NCBI GenBank assembly: GCA_944325345.1
Contig: CALUZV010000015.1
Location: 1 to 64,000, forward strand
DNA length: 64,000 nucleotides
From: an uncultured Parabacteroides sp.
Lineage (GTDB): Bacteria; Bacteroidota; Bacteroidia; Bacteroidales; Tannerellaceae
Direction of reading: 5' to 3'
The notes below the pieces were generated by a model. The model was not told where the DNA came from and ran no database searches. It was given only the letters and a program-made list of their open reading frames with translations. This document shows, one piece after another, positions 1-8,624 of the stretch (position 1 is the first letter of the stretch; each line of letters starts with the position of its first letter). The position numbers were made by a program, and so were the translations under genes.

Positions 1-57
1 ACTGAGCTATGGCACCTTTTCTATGTCTCGTAACCGTCGTTGTTTCGATTACGGGTG

Positions 58-87
58 CAAAGGTAGGAAGTTTTTTTAATTCTGCAA
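58..87 (-). promoter_or_regulatory. Promoter for a gene left of the window
   Basis: On the minus strand the -7 box TACCTTTG (65 to 58) follows a TTG (87 to 85) with a 19-base spacer. This is the Bacteroidetes sigma-ABfr consensus. It points leftward out of the window, so the gene it drives is not visible. Confidence 0.7.
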
Positions 88-129
88 TAGGTATTGGCGA
101 TTTTTTCAAAAGAATATTGAGGGATGGGG

Positions 130-1428
130 TTATTGGGAGATGAGTGTCCAGAGGCGATTCAGCTCCATCGAATTGAATGTCAGGATGCAAAGCAGCAGGA
201 CGACGAGGGTAATGTCGAGGGTCTTATGGGCATGCATCGGCAGCTTCCGATAGAGCCAGCCGATGAGCATCGGGACGAGGAAGAGGAAATGTCCACCAAA
301 GAGGACGGCTTCGTTCATCCCATAGCCCAAGCCCAGATGGATGGCCAAATCGACCAAGAAATACAAACTCAGCATCTGTACGTACGGATTCTTCCGAACA
401 TGCAAGATAATGGAGGCAAAACTAAGGAATAGGAGCACGAAAGGTACGGTATACTGCCACCCTTGCAAGTATTCCGTGGGACGAAAGACTTGCTCCTGTC
501 CGACAAACTGCAGAGAGAGGGGTGTCGTCATAAAGGTATTCGCCCAAAAGTCGTTGATGACCTCGTGGGCAAACTGCTCGTCGTGATGGAAATATCGGAG
601 TAGGCCTTGCGTTGCTTCCATCGGTGAGGCATCTGCTGTCGGCATCAAGGTATTCTTCAAACTGTACATTCCAAAGGCTAGGATTACACATACGAGCAAC
701 GGCATCAGACTTAGACAGGCATTCCGTACTTTCTGCCCAAATGAACAGACGCCGACTAAGGATGCCAGCAAAGGTTTCCCCGCGTTACTGATGGTTACGC
801 CTCCAAGCAGCAGGGCGAATACCGTCATCGTATAGGTCTGATACCGCCGCCGCATCTTGTATTCCCACGACAAGACTAAGAGAGAAAGTATCAGCAAGAA
901 GAAAGAGAAGGGATAAGTCTCTGTTGTGAACGAGAGGACTATCGTCGTAAAACTTCCTCCGCACAAGAGCGTCAGCAGCAATGCCCGGCGCACAGGCAAC
1001 AACACGATACGCTTCAGATAGCGATAGAGCAAGACCAATCCGCTACTGACAAGGAAGTTCATCAGCGACAGGCAGAAGACGGCACGAATATCCGTATGTG
1101 CCGCCATATCCACCACCTTGACTATCGCCCACTTCGTTATATGGAAGAAGTTAAACAATGGATGCGAGATATCGAATGCCCCTCCGTTGGTAGTCAGGTG
1201 AAACAAGTTGTCATAGCCCAAATAGCTACCTGCCCCCTCCTCGACTCCTTGCAATAGGTCGCTATGGCGAAGGATATTTAAGCCCAATAGCCCATAGACA
1301 CTAAAGAAAAAGAGGAAGACTACAGGCTCCCATGCCTCGATAGGGAACAAAGCCCGCCGCACCGAGCGCCAAGTAGCCCTCAATTCACGGAACGGCAAGA
1401 GTATCCAAGAGTTTCGTTTACTATCCAT
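130..1428 (-). CDS. Polytopic membrane protein, possibly DUF6080 family
   Basis: A 432-residue protein with about nine or ten hydrophobic segments, a charged N-terminus and very few polar stretches. It is the last gene of a three-gene operon, starting one base after the stop of the MurU-like gene. The shape and length fit the Bacteroidetes DUF6080 membrane family or a GT-C-like glycosyltransferase, but I see no catalytic motif that would decide. Its place behind an amino-sugar kinase and a nucleotidyltransferase suggests a job in envelope sugar handling, which is inference only. Confidence 0.6.
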   Translation of the reverse strand: MDSKRNSWILLPFRELRATWRSVRRALFPIEAWEPVVFLFFFSVYGLLGLNILRHSDLLQGVEEGAGSYLGYDNLFHLTTNGGAFDISHPLFNFFHITKWAIVKVVDMAAHTDIRAVFCLSLMNFLVSSGLVLLYRYLKRIVLLPVRRALLLTLLCGGSFTTIVLSFTTETYPFSFFLLILSLLVLSWEYKMRRRYQTYTMTVFALLLGGVTISNAGKPLLASLVGVCSFGQKVRNACLSLMPLLVCVILAFGMYSLKNTLMPTADASPMEATQGLLRYFHHDEQFAHEVINDFWANTFMTTPLSLQFVGQEQVFRPTEYLQGWQYTVPFVLLFLSFASIILHVRKNPYVQMLSLYFLVDLAIHLGLGYGMNEAVLFGGHFLFLVPMLIGWLYRKLPMHAHKTLDITLVVLLLCILTFNSMELNRLWTLISQ

Positions 1429-1429
1429 C

Positions 1430-2176
1430 TTATAGCTGATTCTGCCGCGACAGCCATTCGTCGGCTTGGCGGAGCGTTTCAGGTTTGCCTACATCAAGCA
1501 ACTCAAGTTTGTCTGCTGGATAAGCCAATATCTTCGTCTTGGCACAGATGGAAAGGTAGAAGTTGATGATGGGGAACTTGCCTGTCCATTCCTCCATCCA
1601 GCGGAAGATTTCCGGCGAGATGACATGGATGCCGCTGAAGGCATACTCGCGATATTGCTCCGGGTCGAAATAAGGATAATAGGATTTCACTTCCCCTGTC
1701 TCGCGGTTTCGCCAACCACAAAGCTGGTTTTCCTTATTAAATAAAAGGTAGCGCGAAGTCTTGCGCCGACTGACAAGCAGGGTCGCCAATGCCTTCGGAC
1801 TACTCTGATGGAGCCGATAAAGCTGGAGCAAATCGACATTGGAAAGGATATCCACGTTGTGCACCAAGAAAGGTTCGTTGCCTTGCAAGAAGAGTTCCGC
1901 TTTCTTTATCCCGCCCCCGGTATCAAGCAGGTAGTCCCGCTCGTCGGAGATATAAATCGTTACACCAAAGTTCTGGTTGGCCTTTAGGAAATCAATTATC
2001 TGCTCGCCCAAGTGATGGATATTGATAACAATCTGGTCGAAGCCAGCCGCTTTCAGTTTCAGAATGACGTGTTCCAGCATGGGCTTCCCTCCTACTGGGA
2101 CTAAGGCTTTGGGCGTTGTGTCGGTGATTGGCCGGAGCCGGTTGCCCATGCCGGCGGCAAATATGAGTGCTTTCAT
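1430..2176 (-). CDS. murU: MurU-like sugar-1-phosphate nucleotidyltransferase
   Basis: A 248-residue nucleotidyltransferase of the GT-A fold. The N-terminal signature GMGNRLRPIT (residues 9-18) followed by PKALVPVGGKPM is the nucleotide-binding loop, and HNVDILSNVDL is the metal-binding region. The product probably transfers UMP to an amino sugar 1-phosphate such as MurNAc-1-P, making UDP-MurNAc without the Fosfomycin-sensitive MurA step. The functional call rests on the gene upstream, an AmgK-like anomeric kinase, because AmgK/MurU pairs form a known cell-wall recycling route. Its ATG overlaps the stop of that gene as ATGA, so the two are likely translationally coupled. A mannose-1-phosphate guanylyltransferase is the main alternative. 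Confidence 0.75.
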   Translation of the reverse strand: MKALIFAAGMGNRLRPITDTTPKALVPVGGKPMLEHVILKLKAAGFDQIVINIHHLGEQIIDFLKANQNFGVTIYISDERDYLLDTGGGIKKAELFLQGNEPFLVHNVDILSNVDLLQLYRLHQSSPKALATLLVSRRKTSRYLLFNKENQLCGWRNRETGEVKSYYPYFDPEQYREYAFSGIHVISPEIFRWMEEWTGKFPIINFYLSICAKTKILAYPADKLELLDVGKPETLRQADEWLSRQNQL

Positions 2177-3603
2177 ATAGTTGGGTTATAGATTTGTTCG
2201 ATGTTTTGCTCGCGATGGACGAGGTGTACCTTCACGCCGTACTTCTGGTTCAGGTGTTCGGCCAAGTGTTGTGCTGAATAGACCGAGCGATGCTGCCCGC
2301 CGGTACAGCCGAAGCAGACCATCAGATTGGTAAAGCCTCGATCGAGGTATCGTTTCACAGAGGCATCCACGATGGTATAGACGTGCTGGAGAAACGTAGT
2401 TATCTCCCCATCGTCTTCCAAGAAACGGATGACCGGTTCGTCCAACCCCGTAAAATGATTATACCGTTCGTACTTGCCGGGATTGTTGATAGCGCGGCAA
2501 TCGAAGACGAAGCCTCCACCATTGCCCGTCGGATCGTCGGGGATACCTTTTTTATAAGCAAAGCTAATGACCTTCACTTCGAGGCGTCGCCGTTGGATAT
2601 CATCGGAGAATTGCGTCAGTTGAGTCAGGTCGCGCAAGACGGAGCAGAGGTAAGGATACTCGGCATAATCCTCGCGCAAGAGCTGACGGAGGTTGTCGAT
2701 GGCATAGGGCACACTCTGTATGAAGTGCGGCTTCTTCTCGAAATAGCCTCGGAAGCCATACGTACCCAGCACCTGCAAGATGCGGAAGAGGACGAAATGC
2801 TGCAACTGACTCCGAAAGTAAGTCTCGTCCACGGGGATATATTGCCTGAGTGCCGCGATATAACTCCCAAGCAATTCTTCCCGCAAATCGTCGGGGTATT
2901 TGGCCTTGGCCTGCCAAAGGAAAGAGGCTACGTCGTAATAGACTGGTCCCTTGCGTCCGCCTTGGAAATCGATAAGCCACGGCTCGCCATCCCGTACCAT
3001 GACATTACGCGACTGGAAATCGCGATACATGAACGTAGCCGACGCACTGCGCAACAAGACATCTGCCATCTTCTGAAAGTCATCCTCCAAACGGTCCTCC
3101 TGAAACTCCAACCCGGTCGCCTTCAAGAAACAATACTTAAAGTAGTTCAAATCCCACAGGATAGAGCGGCGATTGAACTCCGGCTGGGGATAGCAATGGC
3201 TGAAATCCATCCCATCGGCCCCTACGAACTGGACCTTCGGCAACAGCTCGATTGTCTGATGTAGCAGCCTCTTCTCGGTCTCGTCGAAGACACTACTCTT
3301 GCGTCCCTTCTCAATAGCGTCGAACAATAGGGTATCGCCCAAGTCTTCTTGCAGGTAGAACAACTTGTCTTCGCTACTGCAATAGACCTCGGGGACGGGC
3401 AATCCTTTCTGCCGAAAATGCGCTGCCATATAGAGGAATGCCTCGTTCTCCGGCCTCGAAGTCCCACTCACCCCAATAAGGCTTCTGGGTCCCGAGAGGC
3501 GGAAGTAGCGTCGGTTCGAGCCGGACGAAGGTAGCTCTACAATCTCGTCTGCCGGACGGCCTACAAACGTATGATATAAGTCTTTTAGTACCTCTGTAAC
3601 CAT
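2173..3603 (-). CDS. amgK: AmgK-like anomeric sugar kinase fused to a RapZ C-terminal domain
   Basis: A 476-residue two-domain protein. Residues 1 to about 330 form an aminoglycoside-phosphotransferase-like kinase: nucleotide-loop region SSGSNRRYFRL (26-36), catalytic loop YRDFQSRN (193-200, D195 as base) and metal-binding DFQG (D212). This matches AmgK, which phosphorylates MurNAc or GlcNAc at the anomeric position. Residues about 340-476 match the C-terminal domain of RapZ, with the signature GCTGGQHRSVYSA (432-444). In Escherichia coli that domain senses glucosamine-6-phosphate and binds small RNA. The fusion joins amino-sugar phosphorylation to a possible amino-sugar sensor. It is first in an operon with murU (4-base overlap). 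The start is ATG at 3603. Confidence 0.85.
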   Translation of the reverse strand: MVTEVLKDLYHTFVGRPADEIVELPSSGSNRRYFRLSGPRSLIGVSGTSRPENEAFLYMAAHFRQKGLPVPEVYCSSEDKLFYLQEDLGDTLLFDAIEKGRKSSVFDETEKRLLHQTIELLPKVQFVGADGMDFSHCYPQPEFNRRSILWDLNYFKYCFLKATGLEFQEDRLEDDFQKMADVLLRSASATFMYRDFQSRNVMVRDGEPWLIDFQGGRKGPVYYDVASFLWQAKAKYPDDLREELLGSYIAALRQYIPVDETYFRSQLQHFVLFRILQVLGTYGFRGYFEKKPHFIQSVPYAIDNLRQLLREDYAEYPYLCSVLRDLTQLTQFSDDIQRRRLEVKVISFAYKKGIPDDPTGNGGGFVFDCRAINNPGKYERYNHFTGLDEPVIRFLEDDGEITTFLQHVYTIVDASVKRYLDRGFTNLMVCFGCTGGQHRSVYSAQHLAEHLNQKYGVKVHLVHREQNIEQIYNPTI

Positions 3604-3659
3604 TTTATGCTTCGTTTTGGGTGGCTAAGATAGGAAAATCCCGTCAAATTCTGCCTTTC

Positions 3660-3803
3660 ATCCGACAAAAACTTTGCTTCCTCGGAGGAAAAACTTTGCT
3701 TGCTGCCGAGATAAACTTAAAACTAAGATTGCGTTTATAAAAACTAAGGTTTAGTTTTTGAAAACAAAGACTTCGTTTTTACAAACTAAAGTTTAGTTTT
3801 AAG
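3660..3803. repeat. 21-base phased palindrome array between divergent genes
   Basis: The motif AAACTAAG or a close variant begins at 3720, 3741, 3762 and 3783, an exact 21-base period, and each unit reads AAACTAA then TTTAGTTTT, an imperfect palindrome. An older-looking pair of AAACTTTGCT copies lies at 3668 and 3691. The array sits between the divergent amgK and xusA genes. The rest of the 3604-3990 gap holds the xusA promoter and no gene. Confidence 0.75.
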
Positions 3804-3915
3804 TTTGGGTAAGTACCTATTTAAGTTTCCCCGGGGACATGTTGAAGTTTTCCATCCCTATTTCTAAGTATTTCTCCCTATCCACGGAGGGGTACAAAAT
3901 ACCTAAAATCGGGGA

Positions 3916-3946
3916 TTGAAGTGCGCCGAGGATTGTCCGACCTTTG
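3916..3946 (+). promoter_or_regulatory. Promoter of the xusABC-like operon
   Basis: TTG at 3916-3918, a 20-base spacer and GACCTTTG at 3939-3946 form a near-consensus Bacteroidetes promoter. Transcription would begin near 3950-3955, so any start codon upstream of that for the TonB receptor is excluded. Confidence 0.65.
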
Positions 3947-3990
3947 CACCTGAATTAAAACGCTTAGAAACATTTTTAATATTTACTGCA

Positions 3991-6423
3991 TTGAAGACAA
4001 GAATACGCGCAACGCTCTTAACAGCGATGATGTTATCAAGCATGCTCTCCGTATTCGGACAGCATCGCCCCCATCGGCACAGCCACGGGGACGGAGACCG
4101 AGCCATTATCACAGGGAAAATATCTTCGACAGACGAGGAGACGATGGACTTCGCCTCTATCTATCTAAAGGGTACGAACTTCGGATGTACAACAAACGAG
4201 AAGGGTGAATATAGTTTGAAAGCCCCAGCGGGTCGCTACACTTTAGTGATTTCTGCCATCGGCTATGAAACAATAGAGCGAGAAGTATCCCTCGAAGCCG
4301 GCGAGCGCCTCCCTATTAATATAAAGGTAAAGCCCGACACGCAGGAACTGGACGAGGTAGTCATCGTCTCCAGCGGTGTCAGTCGCCTGAAGCGTTCGGC
4401 CTTCAATGCCGTTGCCCTCGATACAAAGGAGTTCGAGAACTCGACGAAGAGCCTGAGCGAAGCCTTGGCCAAGACGCCGGGCATGAAGTTAAGGGAATCA
4501 GGCGGCGTCGGTTCGGACATGCAGCTGATGATGGATGGCTTCAGCGGGAAGCATATCAAGGTGTTCATCGACGGGGTTCCACAGGAAGGCGTGGGCAGTT
4601 CCTTCGGACTGAACAACATCCCCGTGAACTTTGCCGAGCGCATCGAGGTCTATAAGGGAGTGGTACCCGTAGGCTTTGGGACGGATGCTATCGGTGGCGT
4701 GGTCAATATCATTACGAAGAAGAAGCGCGAGCGATGGTTTGCGGATGCTTCCTATTCATACGGTTCGTTCAATACGCATAAGTCGTATGTGAACTTCGGA
4801 CAGACGTTCAAGAACGGACTGACCTACGAAGTGAATGCCTTTCAAAACTATTCGGATAATAATTATTGGATAGATGCCAATGTCGAACATTTTGAATTCC
4901 AACCCGACGGCTCTGTCTCTACTTGGATAGATTCGAAGAACAAGGAACGTGTACAGCGTTTCCACGATACGTATCATAACGAGGCCATCATGGGCAAGAT
5001 TGGAGTGGTGGATAAGCCTTGGGCCGACCGCCTTATGCTGGGCTTCACCTATTCGCACATGTACCAAGACATCCAGACGGGTGTCCGCCAGAAGACGGTC
5101 TATGGGGACAAGCATCGCAAGGGACATTCGTTCATGCCTTCCTTGGAATATAACAAGCGGGATTTGCTGACGAAGGGTCTCGACGTGGTCTTTACCCTCA
5201 ATTATAATCGAAACGAAACGACGAATATCGATACTTCCTATTATCATTACAATTGGTATGGCGAGCGTTATCGGATGAATACCCCCGGCGAGCAATCGCG
5301 CCAACATTCGCGTGCCGATAATAATAATTGGAATGGAACTTTGACATTAAACTACCGCTTGGGGCGTATCCATACCTTCACGTTCAACCATGTCCTCAAT
5401 GCCTTCCACCGCAACAATACTTCTTTGCTTGCTGAAGAGGAGATGGAGGACGCGATTGCCAAGGAGACGCGCAAGAATATATCCGGCCTCGCCTATCGCC
5501 TGATGCCTTCCGAGAAATGGAACCTCTCCCTCTTCGGGAAATATTACCAGCAATTCGTAGCCGGTCCCGTGGCGGAGGATGATACGCAGAGTAATTATAT
5601 CCGTACCTCGCGCACGGTCAGTTCTTGGGGTTATGGTGCGGCAGGGACGTACTTTGTCCTCCCGGGCTTGCAGGCTAAATTATCCTACGAGAAGGCTTAT
5701 CGCCTGCCGACTATCGAGGAGATGTTCGGAGACGAGGACTTGGAGATGGGCGAACTGAGCATCCGCCCGGAGAATAGCGATAACGTGAACCTCAATCTCA
5801 GCTATGCCAAAACGCTCGGACGCCATGCCTTCTACCTCGAAGGCGGGTTTGTCTATCGCAATACAAAGGATTATATCCAACGTAATATTACAGATTTGAG
5901 TGGGGGAAAAGAGGCGGCTACCTATATCAACTATGGCAAAGTAGAGACGAAAGGCTTCAACGTCTCCCTCCGTTATACTTTCGGAAAATGGTTGAGCCTT
6001 GGCGGAAACTTCACGCAGATGGATGTGCGAGATAGGCAACGCACCCAAATAGGTTCTACGGCAGAGAACCTGGCCTACGGTGCCCGTATGCCGAACATTC
6101 CTTATCAATTTGCCGATATGGATGTATCGTTCTTCTGGCACGACCTCTTCCGCGAGGGGAACACGCTGACCCTCACCTATGACAACCAGTACCTGCATAG
6201 CTTCTCCTACTATTCGGAGGTCATCGGCGGGCGGAATGATGAATACCTCGTCCCTACGCAATTCTCCCATAATGCGACATTGTCTTATAGCTTTGCAAAC
6301 GGGCGATATAACCTTTCGTTTGAATGCCGGAACTTTACCAACGAGGCGCTCTACGATAACTTCAGCCTCCAAAAGGCAGGAAGGGCATTCTATGGCAAGG
6401 TACGTGTATATTTCGGAAACTAA
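3991..6423 (+). CDS. xusA: XusA-like TonB-dependent outer-membrane receptor
   Basis: A TonB-dependent receptor of about 810 residues. After the signal peptide comes a His-rich stretch [12 protein letters not shown], then a carboxypeptidase-regulatory-like domain ([12 protein letters not shown] to about 80 residues on), a plug domain ([19 protein letters not shown]-like [21 protein letters not shown]) and a 22-strand barrel ending in an aromatic residue. The frame is open from a TTG at 3916, but that codon is part of the promoter. The best start is TTG 3991, giving a K/R-rich n-region (KTRIR) and hydrophobic core; ATG 4027 is the alternative. Followed by a DUF4374 lipoprotein and a PepSY membrane protein, the order of XusABC, which imports xenosiderophores in Bacteroides thetaiotaomicron. 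Substrate here is inferred. Confidence 0.8.
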   Translation: MKTRIRATLLTAMMLSSMLSVFGQHRPHRHSHGDGDRAIITGKISSTDEETMDFASIYLKGTNFGCTTNEKGEYSLKAPAGRYTLVISAIGYETIEREVSLEAGERLPINIKVKPDTQELDEVVIVSSGVSRLKRSAFNAVALDTKEFENSTKSLSEALAKTPGMKLRESGGVGSDMQLMMDGFSGKHIKVFIDGVPQEGVGSSFGLNNIPVNFAERIEVYKGVVPVGFGTDAIGGVVNIITKKKRERWFADASYSYGSFNTHKSYVNFGQTFKNGLTYEVNAFQNYSDNNYWIDANVEHFEFQPDGSVSTWIDSKNKERVQRFHDTYHNEAIMGKIGVVDKPWADRLMLGFTYSHMYQDIQTGVRQKTVYGDKHRKGHSFMPSLEYNKRDLLTKGLDVVFTLNYNRNETTNIDTSYYHYNWYGERYRMNTPGEQSRQHSRADNNNWNGTLTLNYRLGRIHTFTFNHVLNAFHRNNTSLLAEEEMEDAIAKETRKNISGLAYRLMPSEKWNLSLFGKYYQQFVAGPVAEDDTQSNYIRTSRTVSSWGYGAAGTYFVLPGLQAKLSYEKAYRLPTIEEMFGDEDLEMGELSIRPENSDNVNLNLSYAKTLGRHAFYLEGGFVYRNTKDYIQRNITDLSGGKEAATYINYGKVETKGFNVSLRYTFGKWLSLGGNFTQMDVRDRQRTQIGSTAENLAYGARMPNIPYQFADMDVSFFWHDLFREGNTLTLTYDNQYLHSFSYYSEVIGGRNDEYLVPTQFSHNATLSYSFANGRYNLSFECRNFTNEALYDNFSLQKAGRAFYGKVRVYFGN

Positions 6424-6479
6424 AACATCATATTTATAACTCACAAACATACTGTTTACATATTAAAAACATACTGTAT

Positions 6480-7910
6480 ATGAAGAAGTATTCTTTCTGG
6501 GCGGCCTGTGCAGCCGCATTCTTGACCTGTGGTATATTCTCGGCTTGTAGCGAAGATGACCCTATCCCCGACAATGGAAATGAGAATAACGGAGGGGGAA
6601 CAACCCCGACCGAAGAGGCTTTCTCGCGCTTCGTCGTAGCTACTTCTACCACGGCTTCGGGCAATACGACCAATACCCTGCTGACCTCGAAGTCCCTGAC
6701 CGAGGGCAATATCACATCCCTGGGCGAGGGCTTGACCAACGATGGTGCCTCTTATTGGGTTTTCTACAAAGACCAGTATCTCTACGCCTTGAATTATAAC
6801 GATGGGAATGCAGGTACAACCAGCTCGTATGTCCTCAACGCCGATAGCGTAGTCGAGAAGCGAGCCAAGGAATATGCCATCCGCCGCTTTACGACCTACG
6901 GGACGTATGGCCCATACATCATGACGACATCGACGGGCGACGGGCCTACGGAATGGGCAGATGTGAATGGCTATGTTCCCCAATCCTTCTTAGTTTCTTA
7001 CCTCGATGTAGAAGGCGAAACCTATCGTACCAATGATACGAAGGACGAGGCTTACCTTTCGGAAAACTTCTTGGGCAATGGAGAATTTGTTACCTTGGCA
7101 GGTCTTCTGGAGAACAATGGAAAGCTTTTCAGCGTCGCCGTTCCTATGGGACTCAGCCAGTATGGGGTGAAAGACGGTAATGGGAAATGGGTGCGCCCCG
7201 GTTATGATGATTTGATTAAGACCGAGTCGGGAGGCCAAGGCTCTGGTTCGTATGAAAAAGACGAGTTGCAATGGACGCAATACCCTGATTCCTGCTGGGT
7301 GGCTATCTTCAATGATGAATCGCTGACCTCGAAGAAGATTATCAAAACGGGGAAGATTAGCTATGCTTGTGGCCGCTATAAATCTCAATATTACCAAATG
7401 ATATGGAAGGCAGGCAATGGAGATATTTACGTCTTCTCCCCCTCGTATGCCAAAACGATGGCTGATGCGCGCCAGCAGACCAAACTCCCGGCGGGTGTAG
7501 TCCGTATTCCCAACGGGGCTGAAGACTTCGATGACTATTATTGTAATCTCGAGGAGCAGAGCGATGGATGCGGCTTCCTCCGTGTCTGGCCTATTGCTGA
7601 TGATAAGTTCCTCCTCTTGATGTACGACAAACCGTTCACTGATGCCGACCGGGTAGCCAATCGCTTAGCTATCTTCCACGCAGAGGCAAAAGAACTCACT
7701 TATGTCAATGGCTTCCCCTCGACGGTTACGGGCTTTGGCAATACGCCATACGTCAAGGACGGCGTGGCCTACGTTTCCGTTACCCTCAGCGAAGGAAACC
7801 CGTCGGTCTATGCCATCGACCCCTCGAATGCCACGGCGACAAAAGGTCTTGAAGTCAATGCCACGCAAATCGGAGGCTTGGGCGAACTCACCTATACTCC
7901 CGCACTATGA
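6480..7910 (+). CDS. xusB: XusB-like DUF4374 surface lipoprotein
   Basis: A 476-residue lipoprotein. The signal peptide ends in the lipobox FSAC (Cys near residue 22), followed by an acidic, Gly/Asn-rich linker ([16 protein letters not shown]) typical of surface-exposed Bacteroidetes lipoproteins. The body has repeated beta-rich segments (for example [28 protein letters not shown]) consistent with a DUF4374 propeller. In B. theta, XusB binds catecholate siderophores at the cell surface and passes them to XusA. It lies 56 bases after xusA, and its TGA overlaps the next ATG as ATGA. Confidence 0.8.
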   Translation: MKKYSFWAACAAAFLTCGIFSACSEDDPIPDNGNENNGGGTTPTEEAFSRFVVATSTTASGNTTNTLLTSKSLTEGNITSLGEGLTNDGASYWVFYKDQYLYALNYNDGNAGTTSSYVLNADSVVEKRAKEYAIRRFTTYGTYGPYIMTTSTGDGPTEWADVNGYVPQSFLVSYLDVEGETYRTNDTKDEAYLSENFLGNGEFVTLAGLLENNGKLFSVAVPMGLSQYGVKDGNGKWVRPGYDDLIKTESGGQGSGSYEKDELQWTQYPDSCWVAIFNDESLTSKKIIKTGKISYACGRYKSQYYQMIWKAGNGDIYVFSPSYAKTMADARQQTKLPAGVVRIPNGAEDFDDYYCNLEEQSDGCGFLRVWPIADDKFLLLMYDKPFTDADRVANRLAIFHAEAKELTYVNGFPSTVTGFGNTPYVKDGVAYVSVTLSEGNPSVYAIDPSNATATKGLEVNATQIGGLGELTYTPAL

Positions 7911-8587
7911 TAAAGAAGGTCATACATCTCCTCCATCTTTGGATATCTCTCCCGTTGGGCATCATCTTCTCGGTGATTTGCCTGACGGGGGCAATCCTCG
8001 TCTTCGAAAACGAGACACTCCAGCTCCTCAATCCCCAAGCCGATGTCTCCTCGATGGGGAAACATGCCCCTGAAAGGCGCGAATTGGTGGGTTATGACTT
8101 CTTCCGCCAGACGCTCCGCATCCATCGCTGGCTACTCGATGCCCCTGCGAAGAAGGGCGAACGGACGGTGGGCAAGGAAGTCGTTGGATATGCCACGCTC
8201 GGCATGAGTGTTGTCCTCCTAAGCGGCCTTGTCCTTTGGTGGCCCCGCAATAGAAGGGTATTGCAAAACCGGCTATCGGTCAGCACTCGAAAAGGAATAC
8301 GGCGCTTTTGGTACGACACGCATGTATCCCTCGGGTTCTATGCGACACTCTTGCTGCTCGTCATGTGCATTACGGGACTCGTTTGGTCGTTCACTTGGTG
8401 GCGCGAGATATTCTGGGCACTCTTCGATTTTGTTCCCCATGAAGGGAGGAAGCGTTTCCTTTATACGCTACATACAGGGCTTTGGGGTGGAATTACGACG
8501 CAGGTGCTCTATTTCTTGGGCGCACTCATCGGAGGGACATTACCCTTGACGGGCTACTATCTTTGGTGGAAGAAGCGGAGGCGGTAA
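7907..8587 (+). CDS. xusC: XusC-like PepSY-associated inner-membrane protein
   Basis: A 226-residue membrane protein with four hydrophobic helices (residues about 8-35, 92-112, 138-165 and 195-220), each near conserved His residues ([27 protein letters not shown]). This is the PepSY-associated TM family, whose members bind haem and reduce or help release iron from siderophores at the inner membrane. It is shorter than the roughly 370-500 residues of full PepSY proteins and seems to lack most of the periplasmic PepSY domain. Translationally coupled to xusB through ATGA. Confidence 0.75.
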   Translation: MIKKVIHLLHLWISLPLGIIFSVICLTGAILVFENETLQLLNPQADVSSMGKHAPERRELVGYDFFRQTLRIHRWLLDAPAKKGERTVGKEVVGYATLGMSVVLLSGLVLWWPRNRRVLQNRLSVSTRKGIRRFWYDTHVSLGFYATLLLLVMCITGLVWSFTWWREIFWALFDFVPHEGRKRFLYTLHTGLWGGITTQVLYFLGALIGGTLPLTGYYLWWKKRRR

Positions 8588-8611
8588 GATAGCTTTCCCA
8601 TTATTTCGTCG

Positions 8612-8619
8612 TATCTTTG
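8612..8619 (+). promoter_or_regulatory. Promoter of ygiQ, giving a nearly leaderless mRNA
   Basis: TATCTTTG at 8612-8619 ends only five bases before the ygiQ ATG. No clear -33 TTG is present. If used, transcription would begin at or next to the start codon. Confidence 0.55.
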
Positions 8620-8624
8620 CCCCC

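Noticed and set aside
3903-4112. Minus-strand 69-codon frame upstream of xusA
   Set aside because: It covers the xusA promoter and signal peptide in antisense and has no supporting features.
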